This document shows positions 1 through 8,611 of a DNA stretch of 64,000 nucleotides, in pieces. The position numbers were made by a program, and so were the translations under genes. The DNA lies in the NCBI GenBank assembly GCA_964473155.1, contig CAYYNT010000016.1:1-64000 (forward strand). The letters are read 5' to 3'. The stretch comes from JAJFUG01 sp964473155 (GTDB lineage: Bacteria; Gemmatimonadota; Glassbacteria; GWA2-58-10). Positions within the stretch are counted from its first letter, which is position 1. Every line of letters begins with the position of its first letter. Below the pieces are notes generated by a model that saw only the letters and a list, made by a program, of their open reading frames with translations, was not told the origin of the DNA and searched no databases.

Positions 1-1490
1 TGATAGACGAAGTCGATATCCGTCCGGCCATGGACGCGGGAGTGGGGATAGTGGACGGAACCTTGCCCTGGTCATATTACAAGTGCATCCTGGACGGGGA
101 CAAAGCCGCGTTCACCGACTACAACCAACCGGGAGACGCGGGCGTTCCTCTGTCCTGGATTCCGAGGGTGCGCGGCGCTGGAACGATTACTATCCGCAAC
201 GGCGTCATACGCAGCGGAGTGACGGGTGTGCGCTCCTGGGGCGTACAGTCAACGGCCGCCGGAGTGACCGTGGTGCTGGAGAACGTGCGCTTCGAGGCGT
301 CAGGGATCAATACGTTCGCGGTTGACGTGCCTCAGGCGGTGATCCGCAACTGCCGTTTCGAGATGGATTCGCCCTTCATTATCGACCGTCATCGTCAGGG
401 CGACCAGCCGGTCAATCTGAGCGGACCCGGGGCATCCGAGGTTTCCGGCTGTGAATTTATCGGCGGCCAGGGCAATATGACCGCGTCCGGAGAGAACTCC
501 TCAATCCACGACAACCTGTTCGTCAACCGTCAGATGGTGACCAACCACTACAGCCTGGGCGTGGGCAGCGGCGGGAAAGTTTTCAACAACCGCTTCGAGC
601 CGGAGACCGGGTCCGGTATCCTGATCGGCAAGGCGCACGATGTGGACATATACGATAATGTGTTCAGGGTGTCCACCTCGCCGCCTACCTGCGAATACGG
701 TTTCGAGGATTACAGCGTGAACGCGATCCGGATCACGGACTACAATGCCGCCCCCGGCCAGGGAGCCTCCGATATCAGGATATACGACAATAGATTTTTC
801 ATAACCGCCACGGATTATCCGGAACGCGAATCATACCTGCCCATGGCTTACGCCGTGTTTCTGAGCGTAGGCGGCGGCACGTGCTACATCCATGACAATG
901 AAGTGACAGTCGAACACAAGGCTCCTGAATCGAAAGCCCTGGCCGCGGCTTTCTATGTCGGAGGCTCGGACAACGGCGGACGCTGGTACGATAACACGAT
1001 CACATCGAACGTTCCGGCTGTCTGGCTGGCCACGTTTTACGGGTCGACAACGGGCGCGGTGGTCAGCGGCAACACTTTCAAGCTTGGCGCCGGTGCGGAC
1101 AGCTCTCTAAAACCTGTGCGAGTGGGTTTTTCAAATTATTCGGCGCGGAATATCGAGTTCCGCTCCAATCTCTGCGAGGGATTCAATTTCGGCATCCAGG
1201 CCACGGAGGGGGAACACAGTTGGAAGGTTTTCTGGACGCTGCGGGTGGAGGTGGCGGACGCGGCGGGCAACCCTCTGTCCGGCCGCGAGGTGATTGTCAC
1301 CGACCGTGGCGGGGCCGAGGCCGCACGCAAGAATACGGGCGCCGACGGCTCGATGAGCGTTGAACTGCCAGAATACTACATGCAGTCCGGTGTAAGGACA
1401 ACTTTTTCTCCCTACAGGGTGACAGCGGGCGCGGTATCGGATACGCTGAGCCTTGCCGCAAACCGCGCGCTCCGTCTTACCGTCCAATAG
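1..1490 (+). CDS. Right-handed beta-helix surface protein (5' end outside window)
   Basis: The reading frame is open from base 3, so the first visible ATG at 30 is probably internal and the N-terminus, including any signal peptide, lies outside the window. Most of the visible 480-odd residues are short repeating units of the form (I/V)xxNxF, with phrases such as IHDNLFVNR, VFNNRFEPE, VDIYDNVFRV and IRIYDNRFF, the coil pattern of parallel beta-helix (pectate-lyase-like, NosD-like) proteins. The last 80 residues (LRVEVADAAGNPLSGREVIV onward) form a separate beta-sandwich of the carboxypeptidase-regulatory/Ig-like type. Proteins of this build usually bind or cleave polysaccharides outside the cell; no catalytic residues can be assigned here. 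The substrate is unknown. A TTGACG/TATATT promoter for the next gene starts 19 bp after the stop. Confidence 0.75.
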   Translation, partial: IDEVDIRPAMDAGVGIVDGTLPWSYYKCILDGDKAAFTDYNQPGDAGVPLSWIPRVRGAGTITIRNGVIRSGVTGVRSWGVQSTAAGVTVVLENVRFEASGINTFAVDVPQAVIRNCRFEMDSPFIIDRHRQGDQPVNLSGPGASEVSGCEFIGGQGNMTASGENSSIHDNLFVNRQMVTNHYSLGVGSGGKVFNNRFEPETGSGILIGKAHDVDIYDNVFRVSTSPPTCEYGFEDYSVNAIRITDYNAAPGQGASDIRIYDNRFFITATDYPERESYLPMAYAVFLSVGGGTCYIHDNEVTVEHKAPESKALAAAFYVGGSDNGGRWYDNTITSNVPAVWLATFYGSTTGAVVSGNTFKLGAGADSSLKPVRVGFSNYSARNIEFRSNLCEGFNFGIQATEGEHSWKVFWTLRVEVADAAGNPLSGREVIVTDRGGAEAARKNTGADGSMSVELPEYYMQSGVRTTFSPYRVTAGAVSDTLSLAANRALRLTVQ

Positions 1491-1508
1491 CATGGGGGTT
1501 AAGGGGGC

Positions 1509-1536
1509 TTGACGCGACAGGGCGCGGGGTTATATT
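1509..1536 (+). promoter_or_regulatory. Sigma70-like promoter for thrH
   Basis: TTGACG at 1509-1514 and TATATT at 1531-1536 are separated by 16 bp, close to the housekeeping consensus. The expected start is about 80 bp ahead of the thrH ATG at 1618, which is preceded by AACGGAGAAAAAATC with GGAG as ribosome binding site. Read by eye only. Confidence 0.55.
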
Positions 1537-1617
1537 GTGCATTTGTTTTTACGCATGAACTTTTCCCGCCGGAAGCTATGTAACGGTAAACTGATTCGAT
1601 AACGGAGAAAAAATCAG

Positions 1618-2223
1618 ATGTCGATTGTCACCTGCCTCGACCTGGAAGGCGTGCTGGTCCCGGAGGTCTGGATCAATGTGGCTGAGAAGACCGGCATAGA
1701 GAAACTGCGTCTGACCACAAGAGATATCAATGATTACGACCAGCTAATGCGCATGCGGCTGGGCATTCTGGAACAGCATAACCTCAAGCTGCGTGACATA
1801 CAGGCGGTGATCCGCACTCTCGATCCGCTGGATGGGGCGCTCGAATTCCTTAACGAGCTGCGCCGGGCCTGCCAGGTGATAATACTCTCCGATACTTTCT
1901 ATGAGTTCGCCGACCCGCTGATGGAAAAGCTGGAGCGGCCGACATTGTTCTGCAACAAGCTGGTGGTCAACGGCGACGGTATGGTGGTTGACTACAAGCT
2001 GAGGCAGAAGGACGGCAAGCGCATGGCGGTCAAGGCGCTCCACACGCTCCAGTTCAAGGTCGTGGCCTCCGGCGATTCGTACAACGACACCGGCATGCTG
2101 TCCGAAGCGGACGCCGGGGTGCTGTTCTGCCCGCCGGATAACGTGATCCGTGAATTCCCGCAGTTCCCTGTAACCAGGACTTATGCCGAGTTACGCGAGC
2201 AGATAGATAAACACATTGTCTGA
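1618..2223 (+). CDS. thrH: ThrH-type phosphoserine phosphatase / homoserine phosphotransferase
   Basis: The 201-residue length and the whole sequence match the ThrH branch of the HAD superfamily, which dephosphorylates phosphoserine and can pass the phosphate to homoserine, linking serine and threonine synthesis. Motif I is DLEGVL near residue 8, with the nucleophilic aspartate D8 and a glutamate in place of the usual second aspartate, which is typical of ThrH. Motif II is the serine in LSDTFYEF, and the C-terminal metal motif is GDSYNDTGM. The protein has no signal peptide and should be cytoplasmic. It stands alone, with its own promoter, and no other serine or threonine pathway genes are nearby. 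Only the relative use of the two activities is uncertain. Confidence 0.92.
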   Translation: MSIVTCLDLEGVLVPEVWINVAEKTGIEKLRLTTRDINDYDQLMRMRLGILEQHNLKLRDIQAVIRTLDPLDGALEFLNELRRACQVIILSDTFYEFADPLMEKLERPTLFCNKLVVNGDGMVVDYKLRQKDGKRMAVKALHTLQFKVVASGDSYNDTGMLSEADAGVLFCPPDNVIREFPQFPVTRTYAELREQIDKHIV

Positions 2224-2341
2224 GGGGACTCTACAGGTCAGTTTTTTACATTTCCCGGCGCCGTGGACTCAGGCTTAGGTCAAACCGGCCGGAGGCCCCG
2301 GCGTTCCGTTTTCCTATGGATTCATAACCGATGGAGTGACG

Positions 2342-3616
2342 ATGAAAAAAGTGCTGTCCGAAGAGAAAATATCGCGTCGCTCGTTCCTGTGCGCCGGGTC
2401 GAGCGTGGTTGCCGGGGCGGCCGGGATGTCCGTCCTGGGAGCGCCGGCCATTCTGAGCGCGCAGAATGTCAACAGCAAGATCAGCATGGCCATGATCGGA
2501 ACGGGCAGCCGTGGCTGCTCGATACTGCGGGCGGTCAAGGACCATCCCGAGGCCGTGGTCACCGGCCTGTGCGATATCTACCCGCCTCACCTCCAGGAGG
2601 GGGTCACCCAGCTCGCCAATCCGAAAGTCCGCACTTGGGATGCCTGGGAAAAAATCCTGGAGCAGAAGGACGTTGACGCGGTGATAATCTCCCCGCCGCT
2701 GCACCTGCATGTCCCGATGAGCGTGGCCTCGCTGGATGCCGGAAAGCACGTGTTCAGCGAAAAGAGCCAGGGTCTCAACATGAAACAGCTCAACCAGATG
2801 CGCGCCGCGGTGAATAACCATCCGGATAAAGTATACCTGGTCGGGTACCAGAGCCGCCTGAACGAGGCTCTCACTGAGACCAAGCGCCTGGTGTCCGAGG
2901 GCTCTATCGGCAAGGTGGTAATGTTCTACGCGCATTTCGACCGTAACCAGACCTGGAAGAGGGACAACGTTCCGCCGGAGTGGGAGCGCGTGCTCAACTG
3001 GCGTCTTTACAAGGAATACTGCGGCGGATTGCTGACCGAGGTGGTTTCGCATGAGATGGACCAGATACTCGATGTTCTGGGAACCATGCCGGCCGAGGCC
3101 ACGTTCCACGGCAGCATCCAGGTGTACAAAGACGGGCGGGAGCATCATGACAACGTGATGGGGACCTGGCTGATGGAGGATGGCGTTATCGGAGTGGGGA
3201 CCGGCTCTTTCACCAGCAGCACGATGGGCATGGGCTGGTCGCTGCTGGGCACGCACGGGACCATAGAGAGCGCCGGGGGCGAACTGCGGCTCTACTGGGA
3301 GAAGGATGTGCGCCATCTCGACTCTTTCGGCATCAAGCACAAGTTCACCGCGGTCAAGCTTGGTCAGTCGCTCGACACCACCGGAAGCATGAAAAGTCAG
3401 CCCGGCAAGGTGCTTCAGTTCAAGGTGGATGGTGACTATGACCTGGCCACGGGCCGTGAGTTCAAGCATTTCTACGATTGCATATTGAACGGGGTCAAAC
3501 CGGTCATGGACGTAGAGAGCACGCGCAAGTCCTCAATATCGGCGCTGATGGCCTACACCTCCTCGATGGAGGGCGGGCGCCGGGTGACACGCGAGGAAAT
3601 GGAAGCCCAGGGCTGA
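2342..3616 (+). CDS. Tat-exported Gfo/Idh/MocA-family oxidoreductase, copy 1
   Basis: The N-terminus has a twin-arginine signal (ISRRSFL, residues 10-16) followed by a small-residue hydrophobic stretch ending at GAPAILSA, so the folded, NAD(P)-loaded enzyme is expected outside the inner membrane. The nucleotide loop MIGTGSRG follows at about residue 47, and the catalytic lysine of the family is in HVFSEKSQG. The frame extends to a GTG at 2336, but ATG 2342 is preferred because GGAG at 2333-2336 lies 5 bp ahead and because the resulting 424 residues equal the length of the next gene. The two proteins are clearly paralogues over their full length. Families of this kind oxidise or open sugar rings such as glucose or N-acetylgalactosaminides; the substrate here is unknown. 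Confidence 0.85.
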   Translation: MKKVLSEEKISRRSFLCAGSSVVAGAAGMSVLGAPAILSAQNVNSKISMAMIGTGSRGCSILRAVKDHPEAVVTGLCDIYPPHLQEGVTQLANPKVRTWDAWEKILEQKDVDAVIISPPLHLHVPMSVASLDAGKHVFSEKSQGLNMKQLNQMRAAVNNHPDKVYLVGYQSRLNEALTETKRLVSEGSIGKVVMFYAHFDRNQTWKRDNVPPEWERVLNWRLYKEYCGGLLTEVVSHEMDQILDVLGTMPAEATFHGSIQVYKDGREHHDNVMGTWLMEDGVIGVGTGSFTSSTMGMGWSLLGTHGTIESAGGELRLYWEKDVRHLDSFGIKHKFTAVKLGQSLDTTGSMKSQPGKVLQFKVDGDYDLATGREFKHFYDCILNGVKPVMDVESTRKSSISALMAYTSSMEGGRRVTREEMEAQG

Positions 3617-3662
3617 ACTGCAACATTCCGTGAGGGCGGCAACACTTTTTGCGAGGTGTGTT

Positions 3663-4937
3663 ATGTCAGAAACAGACGGGACGGGTACAATCACACGCCG
3701 GGATTTTATCCGCCGCGGCTCAGGCATGGTGGCCGGAGGGATGGGCCTGGCTGCTCTCGGCGCTCCGGCGCTGGTCAGCGGCCGGAACCTGAACGGCAAG
3801 ATCAGTCTGGCTTTTATCGGGACCGGCAGCCGGGCCTGCGAGATACTGCGGGCCACCGCCGATCACGGAGAGCGGATTATTACGGATGTCTGCGACATCT
3901 ACCCGCCGCATATAGAGGAGGCGAAAAAGCTGTCCGGCAATCCATCCGTGCGCACTCATACTGAATGGCAGCGCGTGATCGATCTGAAGGACGTGGATGC
4001 CGTGGCAGTGGCCGCACCGCTGTTTCTGCACGTGCCGGTCAGCTGCGCCGCGATGGAAACGGGCAAGCATGTGTTCAGCGAGAAGAGCATGGGCATGGAC
4101 ATGAAAGAGCTGAACCGGATGCTTGCTGCCGCCGAGAGCCATCCCGACCAGGTTTACCTGGTCGGGTACCAGAGCCGTCTGAATGTGGCCTTGGCGACAG
4201 TGAAGGAATTGGTGGCCAACCGCTCTTTCGGGGAAATAACCCAATTCTATGTCCATTTCGACCGGAACCAGACCTGGAGCCGCAACGATGTGCCGCCGGA
4301 GTTCATGCGCATACTCAACTGGCGTCTTTACAAGGAATACTGCGGCGGGCTTCTTACCGAGGTTGTCACCCACGAGATAGACCAGGTGATGGCGGTGCTC
4401 GGGACCATGCCGAAAGCGGCATCGTTCAACGGGAAGATCAAGGTGTACAAGGATGGACGCGAGCACCACGACAGCATCATGGGAGTCTGGGAATGGGAGA
4501 ACGATGTCCTGGGGGCCGGCAGCGCGCACCTGTCCAACGGAAGCCGTGGCTCGGGCTGGATACTGCTGGGGACCCACGGGACCGTGGAATGCTACGGCGG
4601 CACGCTCAAATTGTACTGGGAGAAAGAGGCCCGTCACCTCGACAGCATCGGTATCGCGCACAAATTTACCGCGGTCAAGCTGGGGCAATCCCTTCAGGAG
4701 AGTGAAAAGCCGAACGAGACTCCGGCCAAGGTGCTGGAAGACAAGGTGGATGCCGATTATGATCTGGCCACGGCACGCGAGTTCAAGCACTTCTACGACT
4801 GCATCCTGAACGGAGCGAAACCGGTCATGGATGCTGCCAGTTGCCGCCGCACGTCCATAGCTGCGCTTATGGCCTACACCTCCTCGATGGAGGGCGGCCG
4901 CCGGGTCACCCGCGAGGAGATTGAGGCCCTGGGTTGA
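3663..4937 (+). CDS. Tat-exported Gfo/Idh/MocA-family oxidoreductase, copy 2
   Basis: This is a full-length paralogue of the gene 46 bp upstream, with the same order of parts: Tat signal (ITRRDFIRRGSG), Rossmann loop FIGTGSRA, lysine motif HVFSEKSMG, and near-identical blocks such as VYLVGYQSRLN, LNWRLYKEYCGGLLTEVV and the C-terminal ALMAYTSSMEGGRRVTREE. The frame opens at GTG 3630, but ATG 3663 has GAGGTG at 3652-3657 as ribosome binding site and gives 424 residues, exactly the length of copy 1. The two are almost certainly one transcription unit produced by tandem duplication. Divergence is concentrated in the Tat region and around residue 190-310, which could mean different substrates. A hairpin without a T-run follows at 4963-4991. 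Confidence 0.85.
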   Translation: MSETDGTGTITRRDFIRRGSGMVAGGMGLAALGAPALVSGRNLNGKISLAFIGTGSRACEILRATADHGERIITDVCDIYPPHIEEAKKLSGNPSVRTHTEWQRVIDLKDVDAVAVAAPLFLHVPVSCAAMETGKHVFSEKSMGMDMKELNRMLAAAESHPDQVYLVGYQSRLNVALATVKELVANRSFGEITQFYVHFDRNQTWSRNDVPPEFMRILNWRLYKEYCGGLLTEVVTHEIDQVMAVLGTMPKAASFNGKIKVYKDGREHHDSIMGVWEWENDVLGAGSAHLSNGSRGSGWILLGTHGTVECYGGTLKLYWEKEARHLDSIGIAHKFTAVKLGQSLQESEKPNETPAKVLEDKVDADYDLATAREFKHFYDCILNGAKPVMDAASCRRTSIAALMAYTSSMEGGRRVTREEIEALG

Positions 4938-4962
4938 GAGCCTGGCCAACGCAATGATATCA

Positions 4963-4991
4963 AAGGGGATGCGCTTTCCGTGCATCCCCTT
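4963..4991 (+). terminator. Hairpin after the oxidoreductase pair
   Basis: A perfect 10-bp inverted repeat (AAGGGGATGC / GCATCCCCTT) with a 9-nt loop begins 26 bp after the stop codon. It lacks a following T-run, so it may be a Rho-dependent end or an RNA-protecting 3' hairpin rather than a full intrinsic terminator. Confidence 0.4.
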
Positions 4992-5063
4992 ACCGTTATC
5001 TGCAGGCCTGTCCTTGTTGCTCCGCAGGATTATCCATATCTTTAGTCTGATTTATTATCGATA

Positions 5064-5900
5064 GTGTTCAACATCTGGCCGGGAAAGCTGATGTCGCCAG
5101 TTCTGACCGCAGTTTTTATTCTCTGCATGTTTGCCAACGCCGCGGTGTTCTCGATGCTGGGCCAGGGCGGGGGGGTGCTTTATACGCCGATCCAGGTTTT
5201 TTTCGGCATCGGTTTCCACGAGGCTGCCACGACCAGCCTTTTCCTGATAATTATCACGTCCCTCTCCTCGACCCTGGTTTTCCACCGGTCTGGCAAGGTG
5301 GACTGGCCTCTGGCCCTCGTGCTTGAAACAGCCACGGTGGCGGGAGCGTTTTGCGGCGGGCTGTATTCCGGGCATCTCTCGGCGCATGTCCTGACTATTG
5401 TGTTCGCTCTGCTGGTGGCCCTGGCCGGGGCGCTGATGCGCGGCGAAGGAGAACAGATGCGCCGGGCGGTGCGGCATGAGCGGCTTTCCATGTTCGATTG
5501 GCGGCGCGAGGTGGATGGCAATTCTTACAGCGTAAACCTGGCGCTCGCTCTGCCCATTTCTTTCCTGGCCGGGGCGTTCAGCGGGCTGGTCGGGCTGGCG
5601 GGGGGGATTCTCAAGATCCCGATGCTGGTGCTTCTGTTCGGCGTGCCCATGGATATCGCAGTCGCCTCCAGCGCGTTCATGGTCGGCCTGACCGCCCTGG
5701 GCGGGTTCGCCGGGCACCTGGCTGTCGGTCACTGGGACTGGCGCACCACTCTGCTCTTGGCCTTTCCTGTGTTTCTGGGAGGCCAGATCGGCGCGCGGCG
5801 CTCGCTGCAATTAAAAGAGACCAGTCTGAAAAAAATCTATGTCTGGTTCCTGTTCTGTATTGCAGTACTGATGTTCTCCCGCATTTTCTGGACGGAATGA
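5064..5900 (+). CDS. TauE/SafE-family anion exporter-like membrane protein
   Basis: The protein has about eight hydrophobic segments arranged as two similar halves, each starting with a glycine-rich helix (FSMLGQGGGVLYTP and FSGLVGLAGGILKIPML), the hallmark of the TauE/SafE (DUF81) family. Members move sulfite, sulfonates or other small organic anions across the inner membrane; the substrate cannot be read here. A soluble loop around residues 120-150 joins the halves. The frame starts at GTG 5064; ATG 5091 is an equal or better candidate because GGGAAAG lies just ahead and the protein would then start directly at its first membrane helix (269 residues). The gene is convergent with the aldo/keto reductase, whose stop is 21 bp away. 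Confidence 0.8.
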   Translation: MFNIWPGKLMSPVLTAVFILCMFANAAVFSMLGQGGGVLYTPIQVFFGIGFHEAATTSLFLIIITSLSSTLVFHRSGKVDWPLALVLETATVAGAFCGGLYSGHLSAHVLTIVFALLVALAGALMRGEGEQMRRAVRHERLSMFDWRREVDGNSYSVNLALALPISFLAGAFSGLVGLAGGILKIPMLVLLFGVPMDIAVASSAFMVGLTALGGFAGHLAVGHWDWRTTLLLAFPVFLGGQIGARRSLQLKETSLKKIYVWFLFCIAVLMFSRIFWTE

Positions 5901-5920
5901 ACCACCTTGCCTGTCTTTTC

Positions 5921-6877
5921 TCAGGCCACGGCCCGTCGGATTCTGTCAAGTACATCGCCTGGAAGTGGCGGCAGCTTTCCGGCGGCCGCATTCTGACGGG
6001 CCTGGGACTCGTTGCGCGCTCCGGGTATCACCACGCTGACCGCGGGGCTTGCCAGAAGGTACTGCAACGCAAGCTGCGACAGGCTTATCCCAAGTTCTGC
6101 CGCAATGGGTTTCAGCCGGTCGGCTTTTTCCACCCAGTCCTTTTTCTGCTCGGCGGTCATGCGCGAACGGTGGTCGCTTTCCGGGAAAGTGACATCCCTG
6201 GTGTACTTGCCGGTCAGGAAACCGTAGGCCAGCGGCACGCGCGGGATGATCCCCACGTTCGCCCTGCGCGCCTCCGTCAGCAGCTTTTCCTCCGCTTCGC
6301 GCTCAAGAAGATTGTAGACCACCTGGATCGTGGCTCCGTAGCCATGCTCGATCTGCCGCAGTCCATGCCCGGCCGGGCCGATCGAAATGCCATAGGCGCG
6401 CAGCTTGCCCTCCTCGACAAGACGGTCCAGGGTTTCCGTGTTCGCCATGGCCTGGCTGAATTCCTCCTCGGAACGCGGTGTGTGAAGCTGGTACAGGTCG
6501 ATATAGCCGGTATTCAGACGGCGCAGGGATTCCTCGACTCTGGCCTTGAGGTAGCCGCCGCTGAAATCCTTGCGCCAGACCCCTTGCGGGTCCGTGTAGT
6601 TGCCGCCCTTGGAGGCAATCACCACCTGGGCCCGGCGGCTGCCGAACACCTGCCCGATCAATTTTTCGCTATGACCCATGCCGTATACATCCGCCGTGTC
6701 GAAAAAATTGATCCCCTCATCGAACGCCGCTTCCAGCGCCCGGACCGAGTCGCGGTCATCCACCGCGCCCCAGCCGATAGACAGGCCGCCCAGTTCGGCT
6801 GGCCCACCGATAGCCCAGGCGCCGAATCCAACCTCGCTCACTTTTATTCCGGTCTTACCCAGTGTTCTGACTCTCAT
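5921..6877 (-). CDS. Aldo/keto reductase
   Basis: NAD(P)H-dependent carbonyl reductase of the AKR superfamily, (beta/alpha)8 barrel, 318 residues. The catalytic tetrad is visible: Asp and Tyr in FDTADVYGMGHSEK, Lys in VVIASKGG, and His in YQLHTPRSEEE. The cofactor end is seen in the conserved SVVIPGARN near the C-terminus. The open frame runs 53 codons further upstream, but ATG 6877 is chosen because GGAGAG precedes it and the protein then begins MRVRTLGKTGIKVSEVGFG, exactly as typical members do. A strong promoter (TGGACA/TATACT) lies 56-84 bp upstream on the same strand. The physiological substrate is unknown. Confidence 0.9.
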   Translation of the reverse strand: MRVRTLGKTGIKVSEVGFGAWAIGGPAELGGLSIGWGAVDDRDSVRALEAAFDEGINFFDTADVYGMGHSEKLIGQVFGSRRAQVVIASKGGNYTDPQGVWRKDFSGGYLKARVEESLRRLNTGYIDLYQLHTPRSEEEFSQAMANTETLDRLVEEGKLRAYGISIGPAGHGLRQIEHGYGATIQVVYNLLEREAEEKLLTEARRANVGIIPRVPLAYGFLTGKYTRDVTFPESDHRSRMTAEQKKDWVEKADRLKPIAAELGISLSQLALQYLLASPAVSVVIPGARNESQARQNAAAGKLPPLPGDVLDRIRRAVA

Positions 6878-6932
6878 ATGCTCTCCAGGTCTTAAATGAT
6901 CTGTCCCGGCGCCTTCACGCGCCTGTTCTGAT

Positions 6933-6976
6933 AGTATACAAAACTGTCCGCCGTCTGTCCAGACCGTCAAGACGGT
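6933..6976 (-). promoter_or_regulatory. Promoter of the aldo/keto reductase with adjacent palindrome
   Basis: Read on the minus strand, TGGACA (6956-6961) and TATACT (6933-6938) are spaced by 17 bp, each differing from consensus at one base. Immediately upstream of the -35 lies a dyad ACCGTC-AA-GACGGT (6963-6976), well placed for an activator or repressor. The octamer ACTCGTCA is repeated on the plus strand at 6980-6987 and 7025-7032, between this promoter and the divergent dipeptidase gene. The protein that binds is unknown. Confidence 0.5.
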
Positions 6977-7057
6977 ATGACTCGTCAAATAGTGGCAAAA
7001 CAGGCAAAGCAGAGTTAGTTTATTACTCGTCACCAACTATCCCATTTTGGAGGCCGG

Positions 7058-8503
7058 ATGAAAAGGATTTTAGGGCTGATCGCGCTGTGTGTTTTCATTC
7101 CGTCATTCTGCGCCGCGGAAGAATGTTTCATGGTCCTGGCCGGGCGGGCGGCCACCATCGACGGCTCGGTGCTGATGGCGCATAACGAGGACAACGGGCC
7201 GCAGTTCCCGGTGCGTATGCTGAGCCACCCGAGGACTGTGAATTCAACGGGCCAGGCGGCGCGAAAGCTGGATAACGGCGTCCTTATCCCCGAGGCGGAC
7301 ACAACCTGGGCGTACTGGATACTGCACATGCCGGGCAAGGATTTCTCGCACGCCCTGTTGAACGAAAGGGGTGTGGCCGTGGCCAGCGACAACTGCCCCT
7401 CGCGCGAGGACAGTCCGGACCTGGTGGATGGTGGAATCGGGCCTTGCCTCAGGTATATGGTGGCCGAGCGCGCCCGCAACGCGCGCGAGGGGGCGGCTCT
7501 TGTAGGTGAGCTGGTCTCGCGCTACGGTTACAATCAGAGCGGCCGCACACTGGCTATCGCGGACAGCCGTGAGGGCTGGATGGTGGCCATGGTCAGAGGA
7601 CGCCACTGGGTGGCCGTACGCGTGCCGGATGACCAGGTGGCGGTGCTGGCCAACAGCTACGCAATCCACCGGATAGACCTGAGCGACAGCCTTAATTTCA
7701 TGGGTTCGCCTGACCTGATTGACTATGCGGTCAAACGCGGCTGGTATGATCCGGCGAACGACGGTGAGTTCGATTTCGAGCGCGCTTATGCAGCCCGCCG
7801 CCTGCTGACCGATCCGAACCAGACCCACCGTCAGTGGAGCGGCATCCAGCTTCTGTCGCCGGGCAGCACACCCGCGCCGGAGGAAAAACTGCCCCTGTCT
7901 TTTGCAGTCAGGCCCTCGCGCAAACTGTCTCCAGCAGACCTTTTCCGGGTCCTTCGCGATCACTATGAGGATACTCAATACCGTCAGGACAATCCGCCGC
8001 ACGACAGCGGTCATTACGGAGCCGGAGGTCCGATCTGCAACCGCTATACAAACAGTGGATCGATTTTCCAGTTACGGAAGAGCTTGCCGGTAGAGATTGG
8101 CACAGTCTGGTGGCTGGCCCTGGGCCGTCCCTGCTCCACGCCTTTTGTCCCGCTATATCCGGGCGCCCTGCGGGAAGTTCCGCCGGAACTGGCTTTCGAG
8201 GCGGCCGGGGATACGCTGACAGCGGAAGATGAGCGGAAGCAGCCGGATAAGGCGCTCAGCCTGGTCCTGCGCTGGAACAGGCTGGTGGACGCCGATTACA
8301 AGGCAAAATCCGGAGAATGCGTCACACAGAGCCTGGCGTTTGAGAACGGAGTTTTCAAAGACCAGAAGGAAAACGAGAGCAGAGCGGTTAAGCACTGGAA
8401 TGAAAGCCCGGATAAAGCTCTTGAAAGCTTGCGTGATTTTTCGCTGAAAAGTCTCAATAAGTGGAGCGATCTTGTCAAGAGCTGGAGTGACGGTAAGCCC
8501 TGA
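7058..8503 (+). CDS. Secreted C69-family dipeptidase
   Basis: A 481-residue Ntn-hydrolase of the peptidase C69/U34 type. Residues 1-20 form a signal peptide ending in CAA. The first cysteine of the mature part, in EECFMVLAGRAATIDGSVL, is the expected N-terminal nucleophile, which in this family is exposed by processing; the following DGS and HNED motifs are also family features. Later blocks RYGYNQSGRTLAIADSREGW and the QYRQDNP/CNRYTNSGSIFQLR region agree with secreted dipeptidases that take part in peptide scavenging. ATG 7058 has GGAGG ahead of it. The C-terminus from about residue 400 is charged and probably a coiled coil. It is divergent from the aldo/keto reductase, and a strong bidirectional hairpin follows. 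Confidence 0.85.
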   Translation: MKRILGLIALCVFIPSFCAAEECFMVLAGRAATIDGSVLMAHNEDNGPQFPVRMLSHPRTVNSTGQAARKLDNGVLIPEADTTWAYWILHMPGKDFSHALLNERGVAVASDNCPSREDSPDLVDGGIGPCLRYMVAERARNAREGAALVGELVSRYGYNQSGRTLAIADSREGWMVAMVRGRHWVAVRVPDDQVAVLANSYAIHRIDLSDSLNFMGSPDLIDYAVKRGWYDPANDGEFDFERAYAARRLLTDPNQTHRQWSGIQLLSPGSTPAPEEKLPLSFAVRPSRKLSPADLFRVLRDHYEDTQYRQDNPPHDSGHYGAGGPICNRYTNSGSIFQLRKSLPVEIGTVWWLALGRPCSTPFVPLYPGALREVPPELAFEAAGDTLTAEDERKQPDKALSLVLRWNRLVDADYKAKSGECVTQSLAFENGVFKDQKENESRAVKHWNESPDKALESLRDFSLKSLNKWSDLVKSWSDGKP

Positions 8504-8531
8504 CAGTTGAATGAACTGCCATATCAAAAAC

Positions 8532-8580
8532 AAGGCCTGTCTCCCCGCTGAAACGATGCAGGAGACAGGCCTTTTCTGTT
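8532..8580. terminator. Bidirectional intrinsic terminator
   Basis: AAGGCCTGTCTCC (8532-8544) pairs perfectly with GGAGACAGGCCTT (8561-8573). On the plus strand the stem is followed by TTCTGTT; on the minus strand by TTGTTTTTG. It sits between two convergent genes and should end both. Confidence 0.85.
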
Positions 8581-8611
8581 CAAATCAGTCGACCTTTTGC
8601 ACCATAGAGGA

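Noticed and set aside
2246..4985. Long minus-strand open frames (407 and 421 codons) opposite the two oxidoreductases
   Set aside because: They mirror the coding strand, have arginine/histidine-rich unnatural composition and no ribosome sites; typical shadows in GC-rich DNA.
5498..6895. Plus-strand open frame of 465 codons
   Set aside because: It overlaps the TauE-like gene and the aldo/keto reductase, both well supported, and its composition is not protein-like.
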